A program made the translations under genes and the position numbers. Below are positions 6,749-17,600 of a stretch of 37,385 nucleotides of DNA, piece by piece. Within the stretch, counting starts at the first letter, position 1. Each line of letters starts with the position of its first letter. Under the pieces are notes generated by a model that worked only from the letters and a program-made list of their open reading frames with translations, had not been told where the DNA came from and searched no databases. Location: positions 1 to 37,385 of the forward strand of contig NZ_JHQS01000035.1 of assembly GCF_014843845.1 (NCBI RefSeq). Direction: 5' to 3'. The stretch is from Mesorhizobium amorphae. GTDB taxonomy: Bacteria > Pseudomonadota > Alphaproteobacteria > Rhizobiales > Rhizobiaceae.

Positions 6749-8620
6749 TCAGCCCGCCCAACGCCAGAGGGTAAGGCGCAGCCAGTCGATCATCTTCTGG
6801 GTGTAGACGAAGAACAGCAGCCGTTCGTCCACATGGGTCTTGCTGACGCCCTCCATGCCGGGACGTAGCCGCTCGGGGGACCCGGTGAGCGAAGCCTCGA
6901 CCATGAACGAGTTGCGGCCGTTGCCCTGTCGCGAGACAGAGGTGATCTGTTCGATCTTGTACGACAGCGGCACCCTCGGCAACGCGCTGACCCGCAACTG
7001 GCCGGTCTGGCCGATCTTGATGTCTTCGATGTCGCTTTCGTCGACTTCCAGCACCACACGGTAAGCATCGAGTGGCGCGATGTGAAACAATTCCTGGCCA
7101 CGCTCGACCGCCGCGCCGACCGATTGTGACAGATCGCCGGCGACAATAAATCCGTCAAACGGCGCCACCAGGCGGGTGCGCCGCAGCTGTTCGTCGATCA
7201 GCGACAGCTGCGCGTCCGCCTGCTTGATCTGGGCCTCGATGATCTGGCTTTCGGCGCGCTCGCCACGCGCCAGCGCGCGGTCAAATTCCGTTTCCTTCTG
7301 AGCCTTGGTGGTGACCAGCCGCAGCCGCTCGAAGGTCAGGTCCTGATCGTCGAGCTGCGCCAGCACCTGATCCTTGCGCACCGTTTCGCCGGCCTTGGCG
7401 AATTCCGACAGAACATATCCACTGAATGGGGCGACTATGGTTCGCTGCACCGAACCGCGAATGACCGCTGGCGCCGTTACCGCATAGGGCGAGGTGGCGA
7501 CGCTCAGATAGGCGGCTATCGCCACGGCGGCCAGCGTCGCAATCTTGCGCCCGATGAAGCGTGGGCCAAGCAGCCTCTTGATCTGGATCCAGCCCGCCTC
7601 GATCGCCTTGGTGAAGATTGTTCGGTCGTTGCGGCGTTTTTCTTCGAGTACGGGTCCGACCACGGCCGCAACCGCATCGCAAAGGTAGATCGTCTCCTGG
7701 TCAAAGATCGCGTCGGCTGGCCGCAGGAAAGTGAGCGCGCCCGTCATCCGGCCGTTGCTCTGCAGCGGCACGGTCAGGGCTGCGCCGTTCTTGTGCTGGC
7801 GTGTCAAGGCTTCGTGCGCGATGCTGACCCGATATTCCTGGCCCTCGCGCGGTGGCGCGACGACCACGGCCCGCTGGTCGATCGCCTCGTCCATCGCCGC
7901 CGCGACGTCGCGCATGAAGCTGACCTTGCTGTCGAATGCTGCCGAGTGGGACACCGCCGCAACGCGCGTCCAGCGCCGGCGCATCACGCCAATGGCGACC
8001 GGGTCGCAATTCAGCCGCATGGCGAGTTCGGTGACGAGCGCAGTGCAGGCGCTCTTGTATCGCTTCTTCTCGATCACTGTCGCCAACATATCGAACGCAA
8101 AGCGGCTGCGCTGAGCTGCCTGTTCGCTCTGATCGCCCATGCCGCGGCGCACATGCACCTCGACCCAGCCGCAAGCCCACTGGATCTTGCGCATGATGTC
8201 GGTGAAGGCAGCGTCGTTTCGGTTCACCGCAACGGCACAGGCTCCGAACAGATGCCCGTCGATGAGGATGGGGGACGCGATGATCTGTGTGTCGTCCGCC
8301 GGGCCCGATACACTGACGCCCTGACGCTTTCCTGTCGCCATTTCGGCGGCAGCGAGAAGTCCGCCGGCCGGCGACTGCGAGTTCGGCCATGCGGCGGCTA
8401 GCACATAAGGTCCGGCATCGGCTTCCCCGAGCACCAGGGCTGCTGCGGAGGCATCGGGTATCTGGCGGCACAGGAGGCCCAGCCATGCGCCGATGAACTC
8501 ATCGGACGTCCCGGCAGTGCGGAAGCGTGTCCACAGCGCCTGGTCCAGAACGCTGTAGCTGACGATGCCGGTATCATCCAGCATCCTACGAGTGTCACCG
8601 TCAAGGATGCTATCGGCCAT
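6749..8620 (-). CDS. GAF-GAF-transmembrane-HlyD fusion adaptor
   Basis: The 623-residue product has an unusual cytoplasmic half. Two GAF-like domains are suggested at about 40-155 (including ASPILIDGHLFGACAVAV) and about 180-325 (including ALTVPLQSNGRMTGALTF). One membrane helix follows at about 358-377. The periplasmic half is HlyD-like: lipoyl half IVAPFSGYVLSEFAKAGETV (about 395-414), coiled coil (about 427-482), lipoyl half RLVAPFDGFIVAGDLSQSVG (about 483-502), then a beta-barrel containing VVLEVDESDIEDIKIGQTG. Ordinary HlyD proteins have only a short cytoplasmic tail. Here a sensor-sized domain replaces it, so ligand or redox state could gate export (inference). ATG at 8620 is preferred over GTG at 8626, although neither has a strong ribosome site. 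It follows the giant gene after 65 bases that hold a strong stem-loop, and it is almost joined to the M50/HlyD gene. Confidence 0.85.
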   Translation of the reverse strand: MADSILDGDTRRMLDDTGIVSYSVLDQALWTRFRTAGTSDEFIGAWLGLLCRQIPDASAAALVLGEADAGPYVLAAAWPNSQSPAGGLLAAAEMATGKRQGVSVSGPADDTQIIASPILIDGHLFGACAVAVNRNDAAFTDIMRKIQWACGWVEVHVRRGMGDQSEQAAQRSRFAFDMLATVIEKKRYKSACTALVTELAMRLNCDPVAIGVMRRRWTRVAAVSHSAAFDSKVSFMRDVAAAMDEAIDQRAVVVAPPREGQEYRVSIAHEALTRQHKNGAALTVPLQSNGRMTGALTFLRPADAIFDQETIYLCDAVAAVVGPVLEEKRRNDRTIFTKAIEAGWIQIKRLLGPRFIGRKIATLAAVAIAAYLSVATSPYAVTAPAVIRGSVQRTIVAPFSGYVLSEFAKAGETVRKDQVLAQLDDQDLTFERLRLVTTKAQKETEFDRALARGERAESQIIEAQIKQADAQLSLIDEQLRRTRLVAPFDGFIVAGDLSQSVGAAVERGQELFHIAPLDAYRVVLEVDESDIEDIKIGQTGQLRVSALPRVPLSYKIEQITSVSRQGNGRNSFMVEASLTGSPERLRPGMEGVSKTHVDERLLFFVYTQKMIDWLRLTLWRWAG

Positions 8621-8638
8621 GGACACCCGTTTCGAAGC

Positions 8639-8676
8639 GGCGGACGCAGTTCGCGAAATGTGGGAACTGCGCCGCC
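8639..8676 (-). other. Intercistronic stem-loop between giant gene and exporter genes
   Basis: Read as RNA from the minus strand, GGCGG-CGCAGTTC pairs with GAACTGCG-U-CCGCC: 13 base pairs with one bulged base and an 11-base loop. It begins ten bases after the giant gene stop codon and ends 18 bases before the next start. No U run follows, so it is not a standard terminator. It could protect the 26-kb message from 3' decay or mark a processing site that sets different amounts of substrate and exporter. The role is inference; the pairing is seen. Confidence 0.6.
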
Positions 8677-8685
8677 ATCATTGTC

Positions 8686-11600
8686 TCATCGTACTCCAAA
8701 CAGACTGGACAGGCGCGACAGCAGACCCTTGCGGTTGCTCCATTCAGCGAGACCATTGAGGTCGTCCGAAGGTGCGTCGCCATCGTCCTGATCCGCATCA
8801 GGCGCTGCATCATGCGCACCGTCCTGCTGCCGACCCTGTGCGGCAACAAAGGTTCCGCTGGCTTCGTCAAACACCCAGTTGAGCTGGCCGCTTGGCTGCA
8901 AGCCGGAAGTTGCCCCTGTCAGCACGATATCGCCGGTTTTCGCGCTTGCATCAGCCTCTGCATCGGAATTCGAAACAGCCGCCGCAGTTCTTGCGGTCGA
9001 TATCGTCGTGACGTCGCCGACCGCTTGAGCCGGGGCAATGCCAGCGCTCTGAAGCAATCCATGCTCCTGCGCGCCGACAAAGACGCCCAGGCCATCATGG
9101 AAGAGCTGCGTTTCAGCCGGCTGACCAGCAGATCCGGCCTCCGGCAGCCGGCGCTCGCCGACGGCCAACTCAGCCGACATCACACCCGCCTCGCCCTCAT
9201 CGTGGTCGAGGCCCGCCTGATGGCCGATTTCGTGGATCAGCACCGACAGCAGGTCCATCCGTCCAACGGCCGCGCCGCCCGGCAACGCCGTCAGGTGGCC
9301 GGAGGCATCGAGCTGGAACTCGCTGCTGTCGAGAGGGGACAGGTCAACGAACCAGCCATGTCCGGCCGCGTTGCGGTCGATCAGCACCCCGCCGAACACC
9401 GACTGTGCCAGCGCCAAGCCAGGCAGATCGACGATCTGTACATCCAGGCTCGACAGCTTTGCAAGCTGTGCAGCGTCGAGTTGGCCGCTGGCCGACCAGA
9501 TCGCCATCGCCTGCGCCAGCATCGCCCTGGTCTGATCGATGCCGACCGTCGTTGCCGTGTCTCCCGTCTGGCCAAGCGAAGCGAGTGCCAGCTGATTGGA
9601 GCTGGTGCTGAACGCCGAGGCGTTGGTACGGATCTGCAGCCGGTCGAAGGACGCCCCTGCATTGCCTGTCACCAGGCCGAACTCGCCATCGGCAATGGCT
9701 GCATTGAAGCCATAACTGCCGACGAATGCACCGTTGATGGTGATCGAGAGGGCAGCGCCTCGTATGGTCAACTGGACTTCATAGTCCGTCGTTGAACTGA
9801 GCGTACGCACGAAGCTCTGATCGATCGCCGTGCCGCCTTTCGACGTCACGTGTCCAACCAAAACCTTCTGGCCGACCACATCCAGCGTGACGAACTTGTA
9901 GTCGTTGGCGCCGTAGTAATCGAAGACGATGCCACCGGTCCCGGCGGTCTTCAACTTCGCCGTCAGTTCCAGATAGGCGTCCGTCCCGATCGCCGGGCCG
10001 ACATCCAGCAGGTTGGTGCCGGCGCCGGCCGCCGCGTTCAGCCTGCCGCCCGAGAGCGTCCAGCCTTGAGCTGAGGTCTTCGACATCGGATAGGTCGGCG
10101 GCGCGTCAAACTCGGCTGCGTAGTCGAGCGTGATCTGCGGCGGCAAGACCTGGACACGGAAGTTGTCCACCGTACCCTTCGAGCCGCTGTTACCGACGCC
10201 GACGAGGCCCTTGTTCAGCGCCACCGGCTGGCCATCGACGATGCGCGGCGCGAAGGTGTAACTGAACCAATTCACGCCGGCCACAGTCAAGGTCACGGTC
10301 GTGCCGTTGACTGCGAGCAGAACATCGTAAGCCTGGTTCGCCTTGAGCTGCACCGGCTTGTTGGACTTGACCAACTGATGCCAGCCGCTGGCGTCGCGGT
10401 AGCCCATCTCGATCTGGTCGTTCGAGATATTGATGCCGGCATATTTGAAATCCGTCGGCGAATGATAGTCGAAGATGATGTAGGAGTTGGCTTTCCAGCC
10501 GCCCGTCGGCTTGTCGGTCGTCAAGGTCGCCGCGATCTCGTAGTAGATCGGCGTATAGGCGTCGAGATAGAGAACCGCGGCTGCCTGATCCCAGGTGCTT
10601 GCCGACTGAACAGTGAGCTTGCCGCTGCTGACGGCGAAATTGCCCTCGTCAACCGCCACGACCTTGGCATTGCCATCGTTGAAGTCAGCCGTGCGCAACA
10701 CGTCTCGCTTGCCGCCTGGGATGTTGCCCGCCTGGGGATCCGTCGGACCGCCGGTCTGATCCTGCCAGAAGCCATGGTCCTTCTGGGTGATCAGGCCGAT
10801 TTCACCTTCCACGCCGCCCATGAACATATGAACGTTGCTGTAGTTGTCATCCCCGTTGATGCTGCCTGTGTCAGCGGTGCGGGTGATGTCGACGCCGTCG
10901 CTGAATGCCTGCGCATAGAGGAAGTCGAACAGTTGCGGCGGCACCTGGCGGCTTACCGTCGCGATACCGAACGGTGCGAACGGCACCAGGTAGGTGTTGA
11001 ACTCCCCGACCCAATCGATCAGGCGGTCGCCACCGGTGTTGCCGATCAGGATGTCCAAGCCGGCCCCGCCGAAAACGCGGTCCTCATACATTGGATGCGT
11101 CTCTGGCTGGTCGTTCAGCCAGTTATTGGTCGAGCGTACATCGTCGGCGTTCATGAGGTCGTTGCCCCAGCCGCCATAGATGTGGTCGCGGCCGGTACCG
11201 CCAACGATCCAGTCATTGCCCAGGTCACCAAAGACCGCATCGTTGCCGTCGGTGTTGCGCTGCGCAAACGCCGTCGGCGTGCCGTTCGGCGCAAAGGCGA
11301 TCGCACCGTTGACCAGCGGTCCTTCATTATCGACGAGGTTGAGGAAATACTGGCGCGTGATGGGCGGCGCGCCGGTCTTCCATACCGAACCGTCGGCGTT
11401 GAACATGATTGTCCGGCGCGGATCGTACTCGTCATACAGGAAGAACTCGCCGAGCCGGCTCTGCACCGGCTTCGGTGCGTTCCACGGATCGCTGTCAGGA
11501 CCAAACTTCAGTACGTCGCCAGGATTCCACGGCCGCGAGAAGTCGGTGCGCACGATACCCACGACATTGCCCGCCGCATCGAAGCGCTGCGTGTAGGAAT

Positions 11601-14600
11601 CTGGCAGAGCTTCGCCGCCGCCGACCGCATCGTCGCCGGAACCGCCATGGATGAAGTCGTCACCCAGGCCGCCGAAAATGATATCGTCGACGACATTGGC
11701 GTCGAACAGCGGATCGTCACCGCCCTGCGCATTCGGCGTCAGATTGTAAGGTGTCAGGTCGACCGCCTTCTTCATCTTGCCGCCGACATTGATCGTCTCG
11801 GTCTGCACCTGTCCGGGCGTGTAGATGAACTCGTTGAGCACATCGCCCTGGCTGGTGCGCGTATCCGGATCGGTCGCCAGCAGTGGCAGCACGCCGAACA
11901 GGCTTTCGCCGTAGGTCGCGCTGTTGCGGCTGGTGAAGATGCGGCCGTCGTCACCCAGGATGCCGTCCTCGCCGGTACCACCGGAGATCCAGTCATTGCC
12001 CCAGCCACCGATCAAATCGTCATTCTCGGCATCGCCGAACATCCGGTCATGGCCGCCGCCGCCATAGGCGGTGTCGTCACCGGTCTCGCCATGGAACTCG
12101 TCGTGGCCACCGATGTCCTGCTTGGCCCAAATGCCGAACTCGCTGCGATAGGCAGGATCGTTCGGGTTGGTTCTGGAGAACAGGTCCGGACTGAAGTCCG
12201 GGCCGCCCGGCGTGTAGTCGAGCAGATGGATGCCGCGCACGACGAGGCGTTCGCCACCGGCGCGCGCCGGGTCGTTCACGTCGTAGTTGAACTGGACATA
12301 GAGCTGTTGCCCAGCCGTGCCGTTCGGATTGATGTCGGTGTGATTGACGCCGACGATCCGCACGATGTTGCCGTTGTCGCCGATCATGGAGTCGGCATCG
12401 CGAGCAAAGCGCGAATTGGCCAGCGTGCCGTCATTCGGCAAATTGTCGTCATTGCGGTCGATCTCGATGCCGGCGCCGCCGAAAATGTAGTCGTCTCCGT
12501 CAGGCCGCGCATTCGGATCGGTGAGGCTGAAGAAGGACGAGGAACCACCGATCAGATCATCCTGGCCGAGGCCGCCGAATATCTGGTCGTCGCCGCCACC
12601 GCCTTCGATATAGTCCTGGCCGTCAGTCGCCGCCGTGAAGGAGGCGATCACCGTGAGCGGACCGATCGGATCGGTGACGCCGCCGGATGTACGCGATGCG
12701 CCGACATGCGAGGTACCGGCAAAGGCAAGCTCGATGCCGCCGTCGCCCTGCACCACGTCATGGCCGAGCTGACCGAACAGTTCGTCATGGCCTTCGCTAC
12801 CGGCGATGTAGTCGTTGCCGAAGCTGCCGACGCCGACCGTGCCCTCGTCGAAGGCGAAGGTGTGCAGCGCCGCGTAATCGACCGAATACTCGCTCCACCA
12901 CGGAGCGCCGTCCGGATCGCGATACCGCCGGGCGATACTGTCGACCAGCAGCAGGCCGCTGTTGTCGGCATTGACCGTGCCGAGGCCGGCCGGCATCGGT
13001 CGGTCGGTACGGCTGTACATCAACGTTCCGGCCAGCGTCTGGAAGCGCAGGCTGAACGTATCATCCAACAGATTGCCGTCAGCGCCGCCCTGGCGCGACA
13101 TGTAGACGTTGTCGCCAAAGACGCGATCGTCCTGCTGGTCGCCATCGAGCAGATCATGCCCGGCGCCGCCGACGATGACGTCGCGGTCGAGGCCGCCGAA
13201 CACCACGTCGTCGCCGCCATTCTGCAGTTCGGCCGATTTGATGCCGGTGACCAACACAAGCTCGGTCGTCTGGATGCGCTGCTTCAAAACCGACGGCAAG
13301 TTCGGATCGTCGACGAACATTTCGATCACGCCGTGATCGGCGAAGATGATGTCGTCGAAGTCGCCCAGCACGCCGGCAGCCGCGATCGAACTCGGCCCAT
13401 AGCCGAGATGCGAAGCGCCATCGCCGAAGATGAGGTCGTCGCCCGCATTCATCAGGTCGCGAACCGACGACTTGACCGGCTTGATCGTCGTGCCGTTGGT
13501 GTCGGCATCCGGATTGGCCGAAGGCAACGGGCTGTTATCGACCGTGTCAATGAACAGCTGGCGCGTGAAGATGTTCACGTTGATGCCGCTATCGCCATAG
13601 ATGTGATCGGCGCCTCGGTTGCCGATGATCAGGTCGTCGCCGGAACCGCCGGCAAGATGATCGCCAGCCTGGCTGCCGTAGATCGTGTCGTTGCCCGCGC
13701 CGCCATAGATCGTCAGGCCGACGCTCGGCAGGTTTGCCGACGGCGTGCCGGCGAACAAGGCGCTGGCGTCGATGATGTCGTTGCCGGCGAACTTGTAGGG
13801 ATTGGCGAGCGGGAACACCCACTCGTCGTCCTCATTCTCGCCGTCCTGCAGTTCCGGGAACGGATCGAACGGCTTCTCGCCGAATTCCATACCCAAGACA
13901 TTGTGCGCCTGGCCGGAATACCAGATGCCGTCCTGGCCGGTGTCGCCATAGATGACCAGTGGCGAGTTCGGCCCGGCGCCGCCGGTGACGACAATATGGT
14001 CGCCGCCGATGCGCGCACCGCCGTCCAGCGTCACGTCGATGCCGGAAACGGTCATCGCAACACCGGCTTTCGGCGTCAGCGCAACGCTCTGCAGCGTCAT
14101 CACGGTCGCATTGAGCGCCTGGATGGTGAACGTGCCGGCAAATCCGCTCAGCTGCACCTTCTGGCCCACGTGGAAGCCATCCGCCAGCCAGCTGCCGGCG
14201 CTGCGTGTCAGGCTGTTGGTGGCGATGTTGACGGTCGCCGTCCCGGTGATGATGCGCGGCTCAGCGACGTGTAGTGAACGCTCGGTATAGCTGTTGAACG
14301 CGTTGGGCGCGAGCACCGTGCCGGTCGGCTGGCCGGCGCGTGTGTTCGGTGCGCTGAGCACCAGCACACTGCCGTCGCCCCATGTCAGCGCGGAGTTGGC
14401 CGGCGCCGGCAGCGTTGCGTCGGCGATCGCCAGAATGGTGCGCGTATAGGTTTCGCCCGCAAGCTGGATCACCTGGCCAACCTGATAGCGGTCCTCCGAC
14501 CAGTCGCGGCCGTCCTGACGGGTGACGATGATCTGTCCACCGGTTCCGGCGGCGATGTTCATCGGGCCGGCGCTTTCCACATGCATGTTGCCGCCGCCAT

Positions 14601-17600
14601 GAACGAGCGTCAGCCCGCCATGCTGGCCTTGCACGTAGAAGCTCTTCACCGCGTCGTTTTGCGTCGCGAGCGGCGCGCCTTCGAGCGTCAGCGAGAAGCC
14701 GTCTTCCGAGATCTCTATGATGCGGAAGTCACGCTTGCCGTTGGCATCGACCATCGTCACCAGATGTCCGGCGAGATAGCCTTCATTGGCCCATTTGACG
14801 CCGTCCTGGCGCGTGACGATGCCGCCGGTGTAAGTCGGGTCGACATCGACTTCGGCCACCACGGTCTGCAGCACTGCATTGGTCACCGGGTCGATGCGAT
14901 TGATGGTGCGCGGCGCTTCCGAGACCGGCGCGAGTTGTCCGCCGATGACGTGCATGACCGCGCCGACGATCGCCACGATCTGATACTCGCCCTGCGCAAA
15001 GTCCTCGTCGATCGATATGAAGTCTCCGACCGCAAAGCCGGCCCAGTTGCCGCCGTCGGTGCGCGTAATGACACCGCCCGCCGTCGTGCTGGCCACATCC
15101 ACCGACTTGTTCGGCGTGATGACATCCTTGTCGAAAGCGGTGATCGTGTGCAGCCCATCTGCCACACCGGCGAGCGTCGGTCCGCTCAGAACCAGGATCG
15201 AGTTGTCATTCGGATCCGCGCCTTCGGCCGGATCGGCCGGATTGATCAGCGCATCATTGATGGCGACGATCGTCCAGACGCCCGGCAGGTTATCGATCTT
15301 CACCGTCTGGCCGACAAGGAAGCCCATCGCTTTCCAGTCGAAGCCGGTGCGTACGATGGTGCCGCCATTGACGCCGGATGGCGTTACGTCAAACATGTTC
15401 GTCACCTGCACCGGCGGTGCAGGATTGAGCGTACCCTCGATGACGAGCTTGTCGTTGCCTTCACCGAGCATCAGGTTGACCACCTCAATGGTGCTCTTGG
15501 TGTCGTCGGTGCCGAAATCGCCGTTCGAGTCGACGCTGATGCGTCCGAAACTGATACCGCCCGGGAAGAAGCCGGATTCACCGAAGGTCGGATCGCCGGT
15601 CACGCCAAGCCCCAGGCTTAGATCGTCAGCCATGTTGAAGCCGGTGAGCGTCGTCTCGGTCAACACGCCGTCGACATCTTCCTTGCTGGTGTCGTTGAAG
15701 ATGTTCAGCACGTCGATCTGCTGCGATTCCGGCGGCTGCTGACCGATCGCGATCAGGAAGTCGTCGGCTTCGCCTGGCAGCTTGAGACCGTTCTCGAGCG
15801 AACGGTCGGCGCCAGTGACGCCGCCCTCGACAGCCAGCGGTCCGCGCAGCTTGGACAGATAATGGCCGGAAACCGGGAAGACCTTGACGCCTTCGCGGTT
15901 GATCGGCACGTCGTATTCGGTGTCGGCGCGCAGTTCGATCGTCTGCTGCTGGTAGTAGTTGGCCGGCGTGAACACCGCCACGGCGGCGGTGCGAACCACG
16001 CGCACGTCGCTCAGCGTATCGCCGAGATGCGGCAGGATCTGCGCCACATTGGTGCCGGTGATCTGGATCGTGGTGTCCTTGGTGTCGTTGTCGCCGCGGA
16101 TGATCGCGATCTTGAAGTCGCCGATCAGATTGTCGGCCGAGTCGAACAGGCGGATCCACTGCCCCTCGAGGAAGCCAAATGCCAGCCAGCCATCGTCCTC
16201 GTCGCCAAGTCCGTCGATGGTGATCCGGTAGGTCGGAACACCTTCTTCCATGACCTGCTCGAAGCGGATATCGCCGGTGTACTCGCCGTCCCGCGCCAGA
16301 TCGGACAGGATGACGTCGGCCTGCGCGCCCGTTGCGGCGAACAGCTTGTCGACCTTGAAGAACTTTCCGTCCGCATCGATCGAGGTAATGAAATAGTCGC
16401 CGCTGTCGGCGCCAGCATTGCCGATGCGTATCTGTTGGCCGACGAAGAATCCTTCATCGACGAAGCTGCCGAGATCGGCACCAGTGCCCCGCGTGACCTT
16501 GCCCAGGCCACCATCGTTGGCGAAGACAAGATTGCCGTCGAATATCTGCGTTGGCCTGAGGCCGCCAATGATGTCGTATCCGGAGCCGGGCGTGACCGCG
16601 ATACCGTTGACGCTGATGACATCCGCAAGACCGTCGGTGAGTACCGCGACGCGCACGCTGGTCGACGGCGCCTTGGTCAGGCGGATCGTATAGTCGTCGG
16701 TGTCCGATCCATCGCCGTTGAGCAGCGTATTGCCTTCACTCTCCAGCACGACCGCGCCGGCGCTGTCATTGTCGATCACGTCGATGTCGACATAGCCTGG
16801 GCCTGAGCGCAGGTTCGGGAACACGTAGTCGTGGTCGGCGTCGACTGTCAGCGCCTGGTCGAGCTGGAAGAAGATCGCCGCCGTGTGCGGGTCCTCGCGC
16901 GGGATGTCGTCGCGCGCTTCGATGCCGACGCGCACCGCATCGTCCCAGTTTCCGCTGTCGAAGGTGATGCGCCAGTAGCCGTCGGCACCCTTGAACATGC
17001 GGCCGTCGAGATCGTTCGGATCGTCGACGTCGTAGATCATGATGTTCTCGTCACTGAATTCGTTGACGAACAACTTGACGACGATCGTGTCGCCCGCTTC
17101 GGGCGCCTTGGCGAGCTGTACCAGAAGTTCGTCATTCAGCTTGGTCGTGGCATTGCCTTCGATGACCAGCGAGCGGCGATCTTCGGTGTTCGTGCCGGGT
17201 GCCACTTCGGTGACATAGATTCCGGGCGTGTCATTGTCACGCAGGTCGACCTCGACGTTGCGCACATCCGCCGCGTCGAAGGGATCGCCGTCCGGATAGG
17301 CAGCGGCCAGCACTGCCGGTGCGACACCGCTGGTGTCGGAGATGACGCTGTGCTGAACGACGACCACCCGATCGCCCTCGGCGCGCAGATCGTCGGGCGC
17401 GTAGATGTACACGTTCTGCGCCATGTCCCAGTTGGTGCTGTCGAAGGCCAGCACGATCGAGCGGTCGTTGATGATCGTCGGAACGCCGTTGATCGTGATG
17501 ACATGCTGGAATTCGCCGTCGGTTCCGACGGCGCCGGGATCCAGCGTCGAAAGCCAGATCGTGTCGCCGATGCCATTCGGCAGCGGTGCCGGATTGATCA

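Noticed and set aside
10378..14274. Plus-strand open frame of about 1,300 codons
   Set aside because: It lies entirely antisense to the RTX region of the giant gene. The open frame follows from the Gly/Asp-rich, GC-biased codons on the other strand; the product is Arg/Val/Ala-rich with no domain and no ribosome site.
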